A stretch of DNA of 10,208 bases from an uncultured Peptococcaceae bacterium (GTDB lineage Bacteria > Bacillota > Peptococcia > Peptococcales > Peptococcaceae). Of this stretch, positions 1 through 7,147 are shown piece by piece. The notes beneath the pieces are model-generated. The model was not told the origin of the DNA. It saw nothing but the letters and a program-made list of their open reading frames with translations, and did no database searches. Position 1 is the stretch's first letter. The number at the start of each line of letters is the position of its first letter. The translations under genes and the position numbers were made by a program. Where the stretch lies: assembly GCA_902496505.1 (NCBI GenBank), contig CABVBB010000036.1, forward strand, positions 1 to 10,208, given 5' to 3'.

Positions 1-6
1 AATGGC

Positions 7-12
7 AGGAGG
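7..12 (+). promoter_or_regulatory. Ribosome binding site of the ASST-family gene
   Basis: A perfect AGGAGG sits eight bases before the ATG at 21. It argues that the protein really starts there and that no upstream signal peptide is missed. No promoter can be judged because the window begins just upstream. Confidence 0.85.
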
Positions 13-20
13 CAGATACT

Positions 21-1442
21 ATGGGCAATCCAACGATCCACCCTACAGGGGTCACGATCTATGATCCCGAAAAATGTTTTAACGGCTACACTTTATTTCA
101 AGCAGCAGAGCGAGGCGCCATGCTGATCGACATGAACGGCGGCGTCGTCAATCTGTGGCAGGATCTGCAGGGCTTTCCCAACAAACTGTTAAGAGGCGGT
201 CAGGTCTTTGGCTGTCTGGGCGAGCGCAATACAGATTTTGGTTTTCAAGACCATATCGACTTGGTCCAGGTGGACTGGGACGGCAATGTCGTTTGGAAGT
301 TCAATCACTTGGAATATGTAGAAGATCCCGGCCAGCAGCCGCGCTGGATGGCCAGACAGCACCATGATTACCAGCGCGAAGGCAATCCCGTCGGCTATTA
401 TGTGCCCGGTATGGAATGCCAGACTGACGGCGGCAATACTTTGATCCTTTGTCACCAGACGGTGCGGGATGAAAAGATCTCGGACAAACTTTTGCAGGAC
501 GATACCATCATCGAGGTCGACTGGGAAGGCCATATCGTCTGGCGCTGGAACTGCCACGAGCATTTCAGTGAATACGGCTTCAGCAATGCCGCCAAAAATG
601 CATTGTTCCGCAATCCCAACATGACCAGAGTGGGCTGCGGCGACTGGATGCACATCAATTCCATGAGCGTGCTCGGCCCGAACAAATGGTACGATCAAGG
701 CGACGAACGGTTCCACCCCGACAACATTATTTGGGACGGCCGCGAAACCAACATTATAGCCATCATTTCCAAAAAGACCGGCAAAGTCGTCTGGAAGCTG
801 GGCCCGGATTACAGCAGCGGCGAAGCCAAATGGCTGGGACAGATCATTGGTCAGCACCACTGCCACATGATCCCCCGAGGACTGCCGGGCGAAGGCAACA
901 TCTTGGTCTTTGACAACGGCGGCTGGGCTGGCTACACCAATCCCAACGAAGTCTCTGACACGGGCAACAAAGGGATCAAGCGGGATTATTCTCGGGTGCT
1001 GGAGATCAACCCGGTGACGATGAAAGTGGTCTGGCAATTTGCCCCCGGCGATATGGGCCACCTGATGCCCTTCCACGCTCACCATTTCTACAGCCCTTTC
1101 ATCAGCGGCGCACAGCGTCTGCCTAACGGCAATACCCTGATCACCGAAGGTTCTGACGGCCGCCTCCTGGAAGTCACCCGCAATCACGAGGTCGTCTGGG
1201 AATACGTCTCCCCCTATTGGGGCAAGGAACTGCGGCTCAATCTCATCTATCGCGCTTACCGTTATCCCTATGACTACGTTCCGCAGCTGGAAACGCCCCA
1301 GGAGATCGCCATCCCCCGCATCGACGTGACAGATTTCCGCATGCCTGGCGCCAAAGGCAAAGAACCAGAGCGTGTGGTGACCATCCCCGGTACACTGGGC
1401 TACGGCAAATCCACTGGCTTCTGTGTCCAGACAGAAGAATGA
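21..1442 (+). CDS. Arylsulfotransferase (ASST) family beta-propeller protein, apparently cytoplasmic
   Basis: The 473-residue protein carries about six repeats of the form hydrophobic-x-hydrophobic-D-x-x-G-x-V-V-W (near residues 33-47, 81-95, 163-177, 245-261, 326-341, 382-396), as expected for the six-bladed propeller of ASST enzymes. These move sulfate from one phenolic ester to another phenol through a histidine intermediate. Conserved-looking blocks are DWMHINS (His211), the TGKVVWKLG strand, GQHHCHMIPRG (His279, His280, His282, Arg286) followed by NILVFDNG, and HAHHF (His352, His354, His355). These are plausible counterparts of the catalytic His/Arg set of E. coli AssT, but residue mapping is inference. 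Known bacterial ASSTs are exported; here the N-terminus (MGNPTIHPTG) has no hydrophobic signal segment, and an AGGAGG eight bases before the ATG supports this start. It converges on the peptide operon, so a shared role is not implied. It could be a propeller protein with another activity. Confidence 0.8.
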   Translation: MGNPTIHPTGVTIYDPEKCFNGYTLFQAAERGAMLIDMNGGVVNLWQDLQGFPNKLLRGGQVFGCLGERNTDFGFQDHIDLVQVDWDGNVVWKFNHLEYVEDPGQQPRWMARQHHDYQREGNPVGYYVPGMECQTDGGNTLILCHQTVRDEKISDKLLQDDTIIEVDWEGHIVWRWNCHEHFSEYGFSNAAKNALFRNPNMTRVGCGDWMHINSMSVLGPNKWYDQGDERFHPDNIIWDGRETNIIAIISKKTGKVVWKLGPDYSSGEAKWLGQIIGQHHCHMIPRGLPGEGNILVFDNGGWAGYTNPNEVSDTGNKGIKRDYSRVLEINPVTMKVVWQFAPGDMGHLMPFHAHHFYSPFISGAQRLPNGNTLITEGSDGRLLEVTRNHEVVWEYVSPYWGKELRLNLIYRAYRYPYDYVPQLETPQEIAIPRIDVTDFRMPGAKGKEPERVVTIPGTLGYGKSTGFCVQTEE

Positions 1443-1476
1443 TCTGAAAACCTTTCCCAAACCGTATCAAACAAAA

Positions 1477-1523
1477 GGCTGCCGCATCGATGACAAAAAA
1501 TCGTTGATGCGGCAGCCCTTTTT
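1477..1523. terminator. Bidirectional rho-independent terminator between convergent transcripts
   Basis: The arms 1477-1493 and 1501-1517 can pair over 17 positions (GC-rich outer 12 perfect, then pairs including G-U) around a seven-base A-rich loop. On the plus strand the stem is followed by CTTTTTG, and on the minus strand by TTTTGTTTG, so it can end both the ASST-family transcript (stop codon 35 bases upstream) and the long minus-strand operon. Confidence 0.85.
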
Positions 1524-1544
1524 GACAGAGATACTGCTTTTATA

Positions 1545-1581
1545 CCAACAGCCGGACTGACTGAGCCAGTCCGGCTGTTGG
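1545..1581. terminator. Second long stem-loop in the convergent gap (terminator-like, no clear U-tract)
   Basis: A perfect 15-bp inverted repeat (1545-1559 with 1567-1581) closes a seven-base loop. Neither side has a convincing T-run: the plus strand continues TGATCCTATTTTG and the minus strand TATAAAAGC. It may be a 3'-end stabilising or exonuclease-blocking hairpin of the minus-strand operon, or an auxiliary terminator in tandem with the one at 1477-1523. Confidence 0.5.
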
Positions 1582-1645
1582 TGATCCTATTTTGTTCAGC
1601 TGCGATCACTTTTAAGAGTCGTCGCGCGTATCCGTCAAATCATTT

Positions 1646-2848
1646 TTATTTCCAAACTTCTTTCAATACCCGCATCGTATTGCCGCCTAAGACTTTTTGG
1701 ATATCTTCGTCGCTGTAGCCATGCTTGACCAGCCATCTCAGAGTGTTCCAAGACGCTTCAGTAGGATTTTCCAGACCTTCTACAAAAGGCACCTCCTGAT
1801 AAGATACGCCGGTATTCTGCGTTTCTTTGGTGGAGAGGCTCTTAGCGAAGGTGTGGTGCAGCGCGACATGGTCGCCGTAAAGCGTATCGACGCCAAAGGT
1901 GACGTGATCGATGCCGACCAGATTGGCCACATACTCGAAGTGTTCCATGACAGAATCCAGATTGTGGGTGTTTTCTTTGGCCGTCATGGTGGTGTGCGGA
2001 GCGGATTCGATGCCGATCACACCGCCGTTTTCGGCAATGGCTTTGATGAGATCATCTGGGAATAAGCGTTTGCTGTCCCAAAGCGCTCTGGCGCCGACGT
2101 GGCTGGCCACGATGGGCTTTTGGGAAAACATCGCCGTATCATACGCCGTCTTGGGCCCGCAGTGGGAAACGTCGATAAGCATGCCAACTTTGTTCATCCG
2201 CTCAACGCAGACTTTGCCGAATTTGGTCAGACCGCCGTCGTTGTCTTCTTTCATCCCGTTGCCGAGGGCATTGGATTCAGAATAAGTGACACCCAGCAGA
2301 CGTACGCCCAGGCCGTAGAGGATATCGATACGGTCAGGATCGTTCTCGATCGGGGCTGCGCCTTCCACTGCCGCTACCCAAGCGATCTTGCCTTCTTCAT
2401 GCGCTCTGATGATGTCTTCGGGACGTTTGCAGTGGATCAGGAAATCCTGGTGAGCGATGTCGCAGAGACGCATCCCCAGATCATGCAGGATATCCTGCCA
2501 TTTCCAGCCAAAACGGCTGGAAATATTGTTGGTGCCGTCCAGCATATTATCGAATACACAGTCCAGATAGGATTTGGACAGTGCTTCATAGGCGCAGACA
2601 TCGCGGCCTTCACGGTTGAAATCCATGGTCTGAGTCAGATCTTTGGGAAAGAATGTGGGATGATCATGCAGAGAGATGATCAGGCTGTCTTTGGCCAGTT
2701 TGGCCACTCTGGCTTCTTGTGCGGCGTCTAGGGGCAGCACATGCTCGCCGGCCCAGTTCCAGTCGGCCAGTTCGTAGTAAGGATAATCCTTTTCTGGTTC
2801 TAAATAAGAATAGGCTTTGTAACCATCGTACGCTGTTTTAATACCCAT
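1646..2848 (-). CDS. M19-family (renal/membrane dipeptidase-like) metallo-dipeptidase
   Basis: A 400-residue cytoplasmic protein (no signal peptide) of peptidase family M19, binuclear-zinc TIM-barrel enzymes that split dipeptides, many accepting a C-terminal D-residue. Candidate metal and substrate residues, counted from the ATG, are His61/His63 (SLHDHP), Glu162 (VEGAAP), His229 (DVSHCG), His250 (ASHVGARAL) and Asp321 (FGVDTLYGD). The 21-residue spacing between the two late histidines equals that of human renal dipeptidase (His198, His219). The C-terminal GGNTMRVL matches the family's GGN-x-x-RV ending. Odd point: the first motif reads HxH rather than the usual HxD. The start is taken at the ATG at 2848, nine bases after AGGAGG; an in-frame TTG at 2854 lies too close to that site. 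It is the last gene of the operon, 82 bases after the binding-protein gene, and probably cleaves the imported dipeptide. Family call firm, substrate unknown. Confidence 0.9.
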   Translation of the reverse strand: MGIKTAYDGYKAYSYLEPEKDYPYYELADWNWAGEHVLPLDAAQEARVAKLAKDSLIISLHDHPTFFPKDLTQTMDFNREGRDVCAYEALSKSYLDCVFDNMLDGTNNISSRFGWKWQDILHDLGMRLCDIAHQDFLIHCKRPEDIIRAHEEGKIAWVAAVEGAAPIENDPDRIDILYGLGVRLLGVTYSESNALGNGMKEDNDGGLTKFGKVCVERMNKVGMLIDVSHCGPKTAYDTAMFSQKPIVASHVGARALWDSKRLFPDDLIKAIAENGGVIGIESAPHTTMTAKENTHNLDSVMEHFEYVANLVGIDHVTFGVDTLYGDHVALHHTFAKSLSTKETQNTGVSYQEVPFVEGLENPTEASWNTLRWLVKHGYSDEDIQKVLGGNTMRVLKEVWK

Positions 2849-2857
2849 TTTCAAATG

Positions 2858-2863
2858 CCTCCT
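2858..2863 (-). promoter_or_regulatory. Ribosome binding site fixing the dipeptidase start
   Basis: AGGAGG on the minus strand is nine bases from the ATG at 2848 but only three from an in-frame TTG at 2854, so the ATG is preferred. Confidence 0.8.
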
Positions 2864-2889
2864 GTTTGGATAAATGCTATTTTGATCTT

Positions 2890-2921
2890 GCCGCCCAAGT
2901 CTTCTCCAGATCTTGGGCGGC
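2890..2921 (-). other. Intercistronic stem-loop between binding-protein and dipeptidase genes
   Basis: A perfect 10-bp GC-rich inverted repeat (2890-2899 with 2912-2921) encloses a 12-base loop, which can add three more pairs (2900-2902 with 2908-2910) around a bulge. On the minus strand it begins 10 bases after the binding-protein stop codon. The bases that follow (AAGATCAAAATAG) contain no U-tract, so it is unlikely to be a complete terminator. A likely role is protecting the 3' end of the binding-protein message or limiting readthrough into the dipeptidase gene; that role is inferred. Confidence 0.65.
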
Positions 2922-2930
2922 TATTGCTAA

Positions 2931-4574
2931 TTATTGGGCGACTTGGTAAACATGGATCAAGTCTTTGGCATCCATGGTGCCGTATAGGCCTGGGGTCAGG
3001 CTCCAACCGGCAAATTTGTTGGAGCAGCCATATGCATTGGTCCTGACATAGACATTGACTGCGGGCAGTTCTTTGACGAATTCTTTTTGGAATTCATTCA
3101 TCATTTCGATGCGTTTGGCTTTGTCGCCTTCTTGCTTGACTTCGGTGAGCAGCGTATCGATCTTGTCGTTATGATACTCCATGAAGTTCAAAGCAGAGTT
3201 GGAGCTATAGACGGTGGACAGTGAGGAATCGGCATCGTCGATAACGCCCCATTCAATGACGTTGATGTCATAGTCATGACGATTGGTGACAGTGTCGGTG
3301 TAGGCTGCGACGTCTAAGGACTGCAGATCGATCTTGATGCCAGCTTTTTCGCAGTTGGCCTTGAAGATGCTGGCAATGGCATCGACGTTGGCCGTATTGT
3401 TGCGGTAGGTCAAGGTCAATTCCATAGGCTTGCCGTCTTTTTCGCGGACGCCGTCGCCGTTACTGTCAACATAACCATTGTCTTCTAGGAGTTTTTGAGC
3501 GCCTTCGATATCAAAGGCTGGGAAATCGATCTGCGAAGCGGTCAGGTCTTTGAAGACTGGGGAGATCGGAGTTTCCATCTTGACTGCGCCGCCTTGTAAA
3601 GCGGTGTTGACGATAGCGTCTCGGTCGATGGTCATAGCGATCGCTTCACGGACAGCCTGGTCTTTGAGGAATTCGTTTCTGTAGGAGAAGCTGAAGTAGC
3701 CATAACCCAAGGATTCCACACGCTCGACAGTGAATTGGTCAGAGCCTTCCAGCTGTTTCTGAGCGGCTACTGGCAGAGAGGTGCCGGAGGCGTCTACTTC
3801 GCCGTTTTTCATCGCCATAACTAAAGCATTGGGGTCAGGGTATACGCGGAAAATGATCTTATCGAGGTATGCGCCTTGACCGTCATTAGCCAGCGGCCAG
3901 TTGGGCACTCTTTCGAGGGTGTAGTATTCGCCTTTTTTGTAATCGCCTAATTTGTACGGGCCGTAGCCGGTGCCGTCAAACTGGAAATTCAGCGGATCGT
4001 CAACGTTTTCATAGATGTGCTTGGGCATGATGTCTACCCAGAAACCCATCTGGGTCAGGAAGTTGACAGAGGGCTGCTCTAAGTGGTAAACGATGGTGTT
4101 GTCGTCTACGATGTCCATAGAGGCGATGCCCGCCAGCATATCGGCACCATAGCTCAATTTGTGTTTAACGCAGTATTCAGCAGTGAACTTGAGGTCTTCT
4201 GCGGTCAGAGGCACCCCATCATGCCAAGTGAGTCCTTCGTGCAGTTTGACGGTGTAGTCTTTGAGATCGTCGGAAACTTCATAGCTGTCAACGATGAAGG
4301 GCTGCTTTTCACCGTTGGCGTCAATGCTCATCAAAGAGGGCATGACGAGATTCATCACCAACGAGGAATTCATATCGTTGGATAACCAAGTGGCTAAGTT
4401 GTATGGATCGCCGCTGATACCAACGACTAACGTGCCGCCGACTTGGGGTTCGCCTGAGGCCTGCTTATCGCCGCCTGCAGGCTGCTGAGCTTGTCCGCCA
4501 CCGCCGCCGCAGCCAGTGAGTGCCATAGTCATGGCCAACAGCAGGGCAACGATCGCTGTCCATTTTTTCTTCAT
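2931..4574 (-). CDS. Family 5 extracellular solute-binding lipoprotein (peptide ABC transporter, OppA/DppA type)
   Basis: A 547-residue binding protein of the SBP_bac_5 family, which presents peptides (or, in some members, nickel or sugars) to an OppBCDF/DppBCDF-type importer. The N-terminus has three lysines, a hydrophobic stretch (residues 6-19) and lipobox LTGC with Cys22 as the lipidated residue, followed by a Gly/Gln/Pro-rich linker to about residue 44. The domain starts with GGTLVVGISGDP. The family signature lies at about 108-131 (TVKLHEGLTWHDG, then LTAEDLKFT), and GTGYGPYKLGDY and REAIAMTIDRDAIV are typical later blocks. AAGGAGG eight bases before the ATG supports the start. It is the sixth gene of the operon, after the deacylase, rather than first or directly beside the permeases, and stem-loops lie both before and after it. 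Ligand specificity cannot be read; operon context suggests a dipeptide or N-acyl amino acid. Confidence 0.93.
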   Translation of the reverse strand: MKKKWTAIVALLLAMTMALTGCGGGGGQAQQPAGGDKQASGEPQVGGTLVVGISGDPYNLATWLSNDMNSSLVMNLVMPSLMSIDANGEKQPFIVDSYEVSDDLKDYTVKLHEGLTWHDGVPLTAEDLKFTAEYCVKHKLSYGADMLAGIASMDIVDDNTIVYHLEQPSVNFLTQMGFWVDIMPKHIYENVDDPLNFQFDGTGYGPYKLGDYKKGEYYTLERVPNWPLANDGQGAYLDKIIFRVYPDPNALVMAMKNGEVDASGTSLPVAAQKQLEGSDQFTVERVESLGYGYFSFSYRNEFLKDQAVREAIAMTIDRDAIVNTALQGGAVKMETPISPVFKDLTASQIDFPAFDIEGAQKLLEDNGYVDSNGDGVREKDGKPMELTLTYRNNTANVDAIASIFKANCEKAGIKIDLQSLDVAAYTDTVTNRHDYDINVIEWGVIDDADSSLSTVYSSNSALNFMEYHNDKIDTLLTEVKQEGDKAKRIEMMNEFQKEFVKELPAVNVYVRTNAYGCSNKFAGWSLTPGLYGTMDAKDLIHVYQVAQ

Positions 4575-4582
4575 TTTCTTTT

Positions 4583-4589
4583 CCTCCTT
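4583..4589 (-). promoter_or_regulatory. Strong ribosome binding site of the binding-protein gene
   Basis: AAGGAGG eight bases ahead of the ATG at 4574 is near-ideal, in keeping with the high expression usually needed for a solute-binding protein. Confidence 0.85.
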
Positions 4590-4620
4590 AAAATTTGCTG
4601 CTTATTTTGCTTTATCTTCA

Positions 4621-4649
4621 CTGCCTTTTGCTAAGGCAGGCAAAGCCTT
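4621..4649 (-). other. Intercistronic stem-loop(s) between deacylase and binding-protein genes
   Basis: The 87-base gap contains a 7-bp inverted repeat with five-base loop (4621-4627 with 4633-4639). The right arm can alternatively pair with 4645-4649 (AAGGC/GCCTT), giving two mutually exclusive hairpins. No U-tract follows on the minus strand. This could be an RNA processing or stabilising element upstream of the binding-protein cistron. The short stems make the call tentative. Confidence 0.4.
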
Positions 4650-4661
4650 GCTGTTATCTTT

Positions 4662-6272
4662 TCAGCGTTTCTTGAGTACACGGCCAGAGAATGGTCGAGC
4701 CAGCTGACCGTCTTTAATGGTGAATTGGCCGTTGACCAGCAGCTGATCGACGCCTTCCGCTACAGTGAGCGGCTTGCGATAATCGATCTCGTCAGGGCCG
4801 GGGAAACGGAAGTTTTCGATGTCGATGACAGCCACATCCGCAAAGTAGCCTTCTTTCAGCTGGCCGCGCTCAGGTATGCCGAAGTGTTCCGCCACCAAAG
4901 TGGTATTGCGGCGGATGATCTCTTCGACAGGCACGCCTTTTTCGCGATACATCTGCATAAAGATAGCAAAGCTGCCGCGGCGCTGTAATTCGTACCAATC
5001 GTAAGGATCAGCGATATCGCCCATGATCTCATCAGAACCGACACTGACGTAGGGATTGGCCACGATGGACGCACAGTGGCCTTCTTTGGGGAAGTCTGCC
5101 CGCGAGGGGCCGCCCAGCCAGAAGACGTAGTTGTTGTCGTCTGCCAAAAGGTCGAGCATACACTCATCAGGATCGATGCCGCGGCGCTCAGCGATAGCCT
5201 GCACGCTCATGTACTCGATGCTGGGATCGTCGGATATGACGATGAATTTGTCGGACTTATCACCGGCAAAGATGTAGGCATCTTTTTTGATCGTCTCGCG
5301 GCCCTCTGGCGTCTTGAGCGCTGCTTTGACGCCTTCTGGACCTGCGGCGAAAAGTTCGTCAGACAGAGCCATGATGAAGAGAATCAGCCGCGATTTGCTG
5401 TTCAAATGGCCGGTGCTGCGAGGAATGGTATCCATGAGGATGTCGATGTGCTCTTCTTCGCGTGCGGCCTTGACCATATCAAAAGCCTTAGGGTGCATAG
5501 AACTGACGTGAGAAGCTTGCAGCTTGGCCCCAGAACGGCGGCCGACCTCGATGAATTCTGCCAGGGCTTCCTCGATGCCGATGGACTGCCGCATATGGGC
5601 GGCCACGACACCGTCGTATTCTTTGATCATCTGGGAGACTTGGACCAATTCATCCATCTCTGCATAGCGGCTGGGCACATAGTCCAGACCGAAGGACAGC
5701 CCCCAAGCCCCTTGCTCCATATTGGTGCGGATGATCTCTTCGATGGCCTTGGCTTCATCGGCATTCGGCTTGCGCGGATGAGCGCCGTTCATCACAGACC
5801 AGCGGATGGTGCCGTGGCCTAAGAGCGTGACAAAGTTTAAGTTGCTGCCTTTTTGAGCCACAGCCTGGCTGTACGTCTCAAAATCCTGCCAATCCGGAAA
5901 GCTCTGCTTATAGCGATCGCGTTGGGCAAGGCTGAAAAGACCATTGCCGAAGTAATAATCGATGACATTTTCTTTTGGGCCAGGGACGATAGAATGGCCG
6001 CAGTTGCCGTTGATCACGGTGGTCACGCCTTGACGCATGAACCATTCGTAAGTGCCATCAACGAAACAGACCCATTCTTCATGCACATGAGGATCGATAA
6101 AGCCAGGGCTGACTACTTTGCCAGAAGCGTCGATCACTTCCACACTGTCCTCTGCCTCGATGGACGCAGCCAGCTTAACGATGCGATCTTCTCTGATCAG
6201 CACATCGCCGGTCCAGGCTGGCTGACCGGTACCATCGACGATCAGGCCGTTTTTGATCAAAATATCCTGCAC
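4662..6272 (-). CDS. N-acyl-D-amino-acid deacylase (D-aminoacylase) family amidohydrolase
   Basis: A 536-residue amidohydrolase of the D-aminoacylase family, zinc enzymes that hydrolyse N-acyl-D-amino acids to a D-amino acid and a carboxylic acid. The small beta domain (about 1-55) leads into PGFIDPHVH (His62, His64). GVTTVINGNCG then supplies the metal-binding Cys91 typical of this family. Further candidates are His226 (AAHMRQ), His255 (LQASHVSS) and Asp414 (VGSDEIMGD), matching the order of ligands and catalytic Asp known in Alcaligenes D-aminoacylase. The C-terminus (EGYFADVAVID, then SGRVLKKR) is also family-like. No signal peptide is seen, so it acts in the cytoplasm. Start is a GTG with GGAGGT six bases upstream. 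It lies 27 bases after the DppC-type gene, which supports action on an imported substrate. Relatives include D-glutamate/D-aspartate deacylases and some dihydropyrimidinase-like enzymes, so exact specificity is open. Confidence 0.88.
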   Translation of the reverse strand: MQDILIKNGLIVDGTGQPAWTGDVLIREDRIVKLAASIEAEDSVEVIDASGKVVSPGFIDPHVHEEWVCFVDGTYEWFMRQGVTTVINGNCGHSIVPGPKENVIDYYFGNGLFSLAQRDRYKQSFPDWQDFETYSQAVAQKGSNLNFVTLLGHGTIRWSVMNGAHPRKPNADEAKAIEEIIRTNMEQGAWGLSFGLDYVPSRYAEMDELVQVSQMIKEYDGVVAAHMRQSIGIEEALAEFIEVGRRSGAKLQASHVSSMHPKAFDMVKAAREEEHIDILMDTIPRSTGHLNSKSRLILFIMALSDELFAAGPEGVKAALKTPEGRETIKKDAYIFAGDKSDKFIVISDDPSIEYMSVQAIAERRGIDPDECMLDLLADDNNYVFWLGGPSRADFPKEGHCASIVANPYVSVGSDEIMGDIADPYDWYELQRRGSFAIFMQMYREKGVPVEEIIRRNTTLVAEHFGIPERGQLKEGYFADVAVIDIENFRFPGPDEIDYRKPLTVAEGVDQLLVNGQFTIKDGQLARPFSGRVLKKR

Positions 6273-6278
6273 AAGAAC

Positions 6279-6284
6279 ACCTCC
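6279..6284 (-). promoter_or_regulatory. Ribosome binding site supporting a GTG start for the deacylase
   Basis: GGAGGT on the minus strand lies six bases before the GTG at 6272. No in-frame ATG is near, so GTG is the best-supported start. Confidence 0.8.
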
Positions 6285-6299
6285 AAAAAATTCAATGGG

Positions 6300-7142
6300 T
6301 TATCTTTCTTTGGGATTTAAGGTCTCATTGATACCCGTTCCCAAAAGATTGAAGCAAATAACATAGATCATGATGAATATGCTGGGACTCAGCCACCACC
6401 ACCAAGGATTAGGCGTATCGATGATAGCACCGCTTTCCCAGGCTTTTTTGAGGACTGAGCCCCAGGACCAGACTTCTGGATCACCCAGTCCTAAGAAGCT
6501 CAGCCCGGATTCAGAAAGGACAGCTGTGGCCATGATCAAGGTCAGATTGACCATCACTGGTCCAAAAACATTGAGCAGGACGTGTTTAAAGACGATGCTC
6601 CGCGAGGGGATGCCCAAACATTTGGCGGCCTCGATATACTGCATTTCAGAAACCTTGAGCGTGGCGTTGCGGGTGACGCGCGCCAGCGAAGGCCAGGCAA
6701 AGATACCGATGACCACAGCCACATTATTGATCGACGAGCCAATGATGGCTGCGATGACGATCATGAAGGGCAGTACTGGCAGCGTCAAAAAGATCTCAAT
6801 GATGGAATCGATGACCGCGCCGATGCGGCCTTTTTTGTAGCCGGAGATCAGCCCTGCCGGAATGCCGATGACAGCTGCTACACCTACAGCGACTGCTGAG
6901 ACGTAAAGCGACGTGCGGGCGCCCCAGGCGATCTCAGCAAAGACATCCAGACCCAGCCCGTCTGTGCCCAGCCAATGGCTGGCTGAGGGAGCGAGCAGAA
7001 TCTCTGTGCCGTAGCCATCAGGGTAAGCCGCAATAAGCGGGGCAAATAAGCCCATGATGACCACCAGCAGCACGCCGACCAGCCCGACCATTCCTAAGCG
7101 ATTATGGAGAAATGCCTGTAAAAATGTGCGACTCTGACGCAT
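6300..7142 (-). CDS. Peptide ABC transporter permease, DppC/OppC type
   Basis: A 280-residue inner-membrane permease of the binding-protein-dependent transport family. The N-terminal part holds one hydrophobic segment (about 18-40), then the DppC hallmark HWLGTDGLGLDVFAE (56-70). This is followed by several more membrane segments and the EAA coupling loop (about 168-196, YIEAAKCLGIPSRSIVFKH), which docks on the ATPases. ESGLSFLGLG (211-220) is also characteristic. In the hallmark the usual Arg of GTDxxGRD is Leu65. The ATG at 7142 sits nine bases after GGGAGG; an in-frame TTG at 7151 would touch that site and overlap the upstream gene. With the ATG, the gene starts five bases after the DppB-type stop codon, so translation is probably coupled. 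It pairs with that permease to form the channel. Confidence 0.93.
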   Translation of the reverse strand: MRQSRTFLQAFLHNRLGMVGLVGVLLVVIMGLFAPLIAAYPDGYGTEILLAPSASHWLGTDGLGLDVFAEIAWGARTSLYVSAVAVGVAAVIGIPAGLISGYKKGRIGAVIDSIIEIFLTLPVLPFMIVIAAIIGSSINNVAVVIGIFAWPSLARVTRNATLKVSEMQYIEAAKCLGIPSRSIVFKHVLLNVFGPVMVNLTLIMATAVLSESGLSFLGLGDPEVWSWGSVLKKAWESGAIIDTPNPWWWWLSPSIFIMIYVICFNLLGTGINETLNPKER

Positions 7143-7147
7143 TATCT

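Noticed and set aside
189..1460. A 423-codon open frame antisense to the ASST-family gene
   Set aside because: It lies almost wholly within a gene with clear family motifs, its product has no recognisable domain, and it runs through the terminator-side end of that gene. It is a by-product of codon bias.
1545..1581. The perfect inverted repeat as an insertion-sequence end or attachment site
   Set aside because: No transposase or integrase fragment, second copy or target duplication is visible in the window.
2099..2731. A 210-codon plus-strand open frame within the dipeptidase gene
   Set aside because: It is fully contained in a gene with intact M19 motifs and resembles no known protein.
1646..2848. 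The dipeptidase as a VanX/DdpX-type D-Ala-D-Ala dipeptidase
   Set aside because: The motifs and histidine spacing are those of family M19, not the VanX (M15) family.
5076..5822. A 248-codon plus-strand open frame within the deacylase gene
   Set aside because: Its sequence mirrors the deacylase coding strand, it shows no domain, and no separate promoter or good ribosome site was seen.
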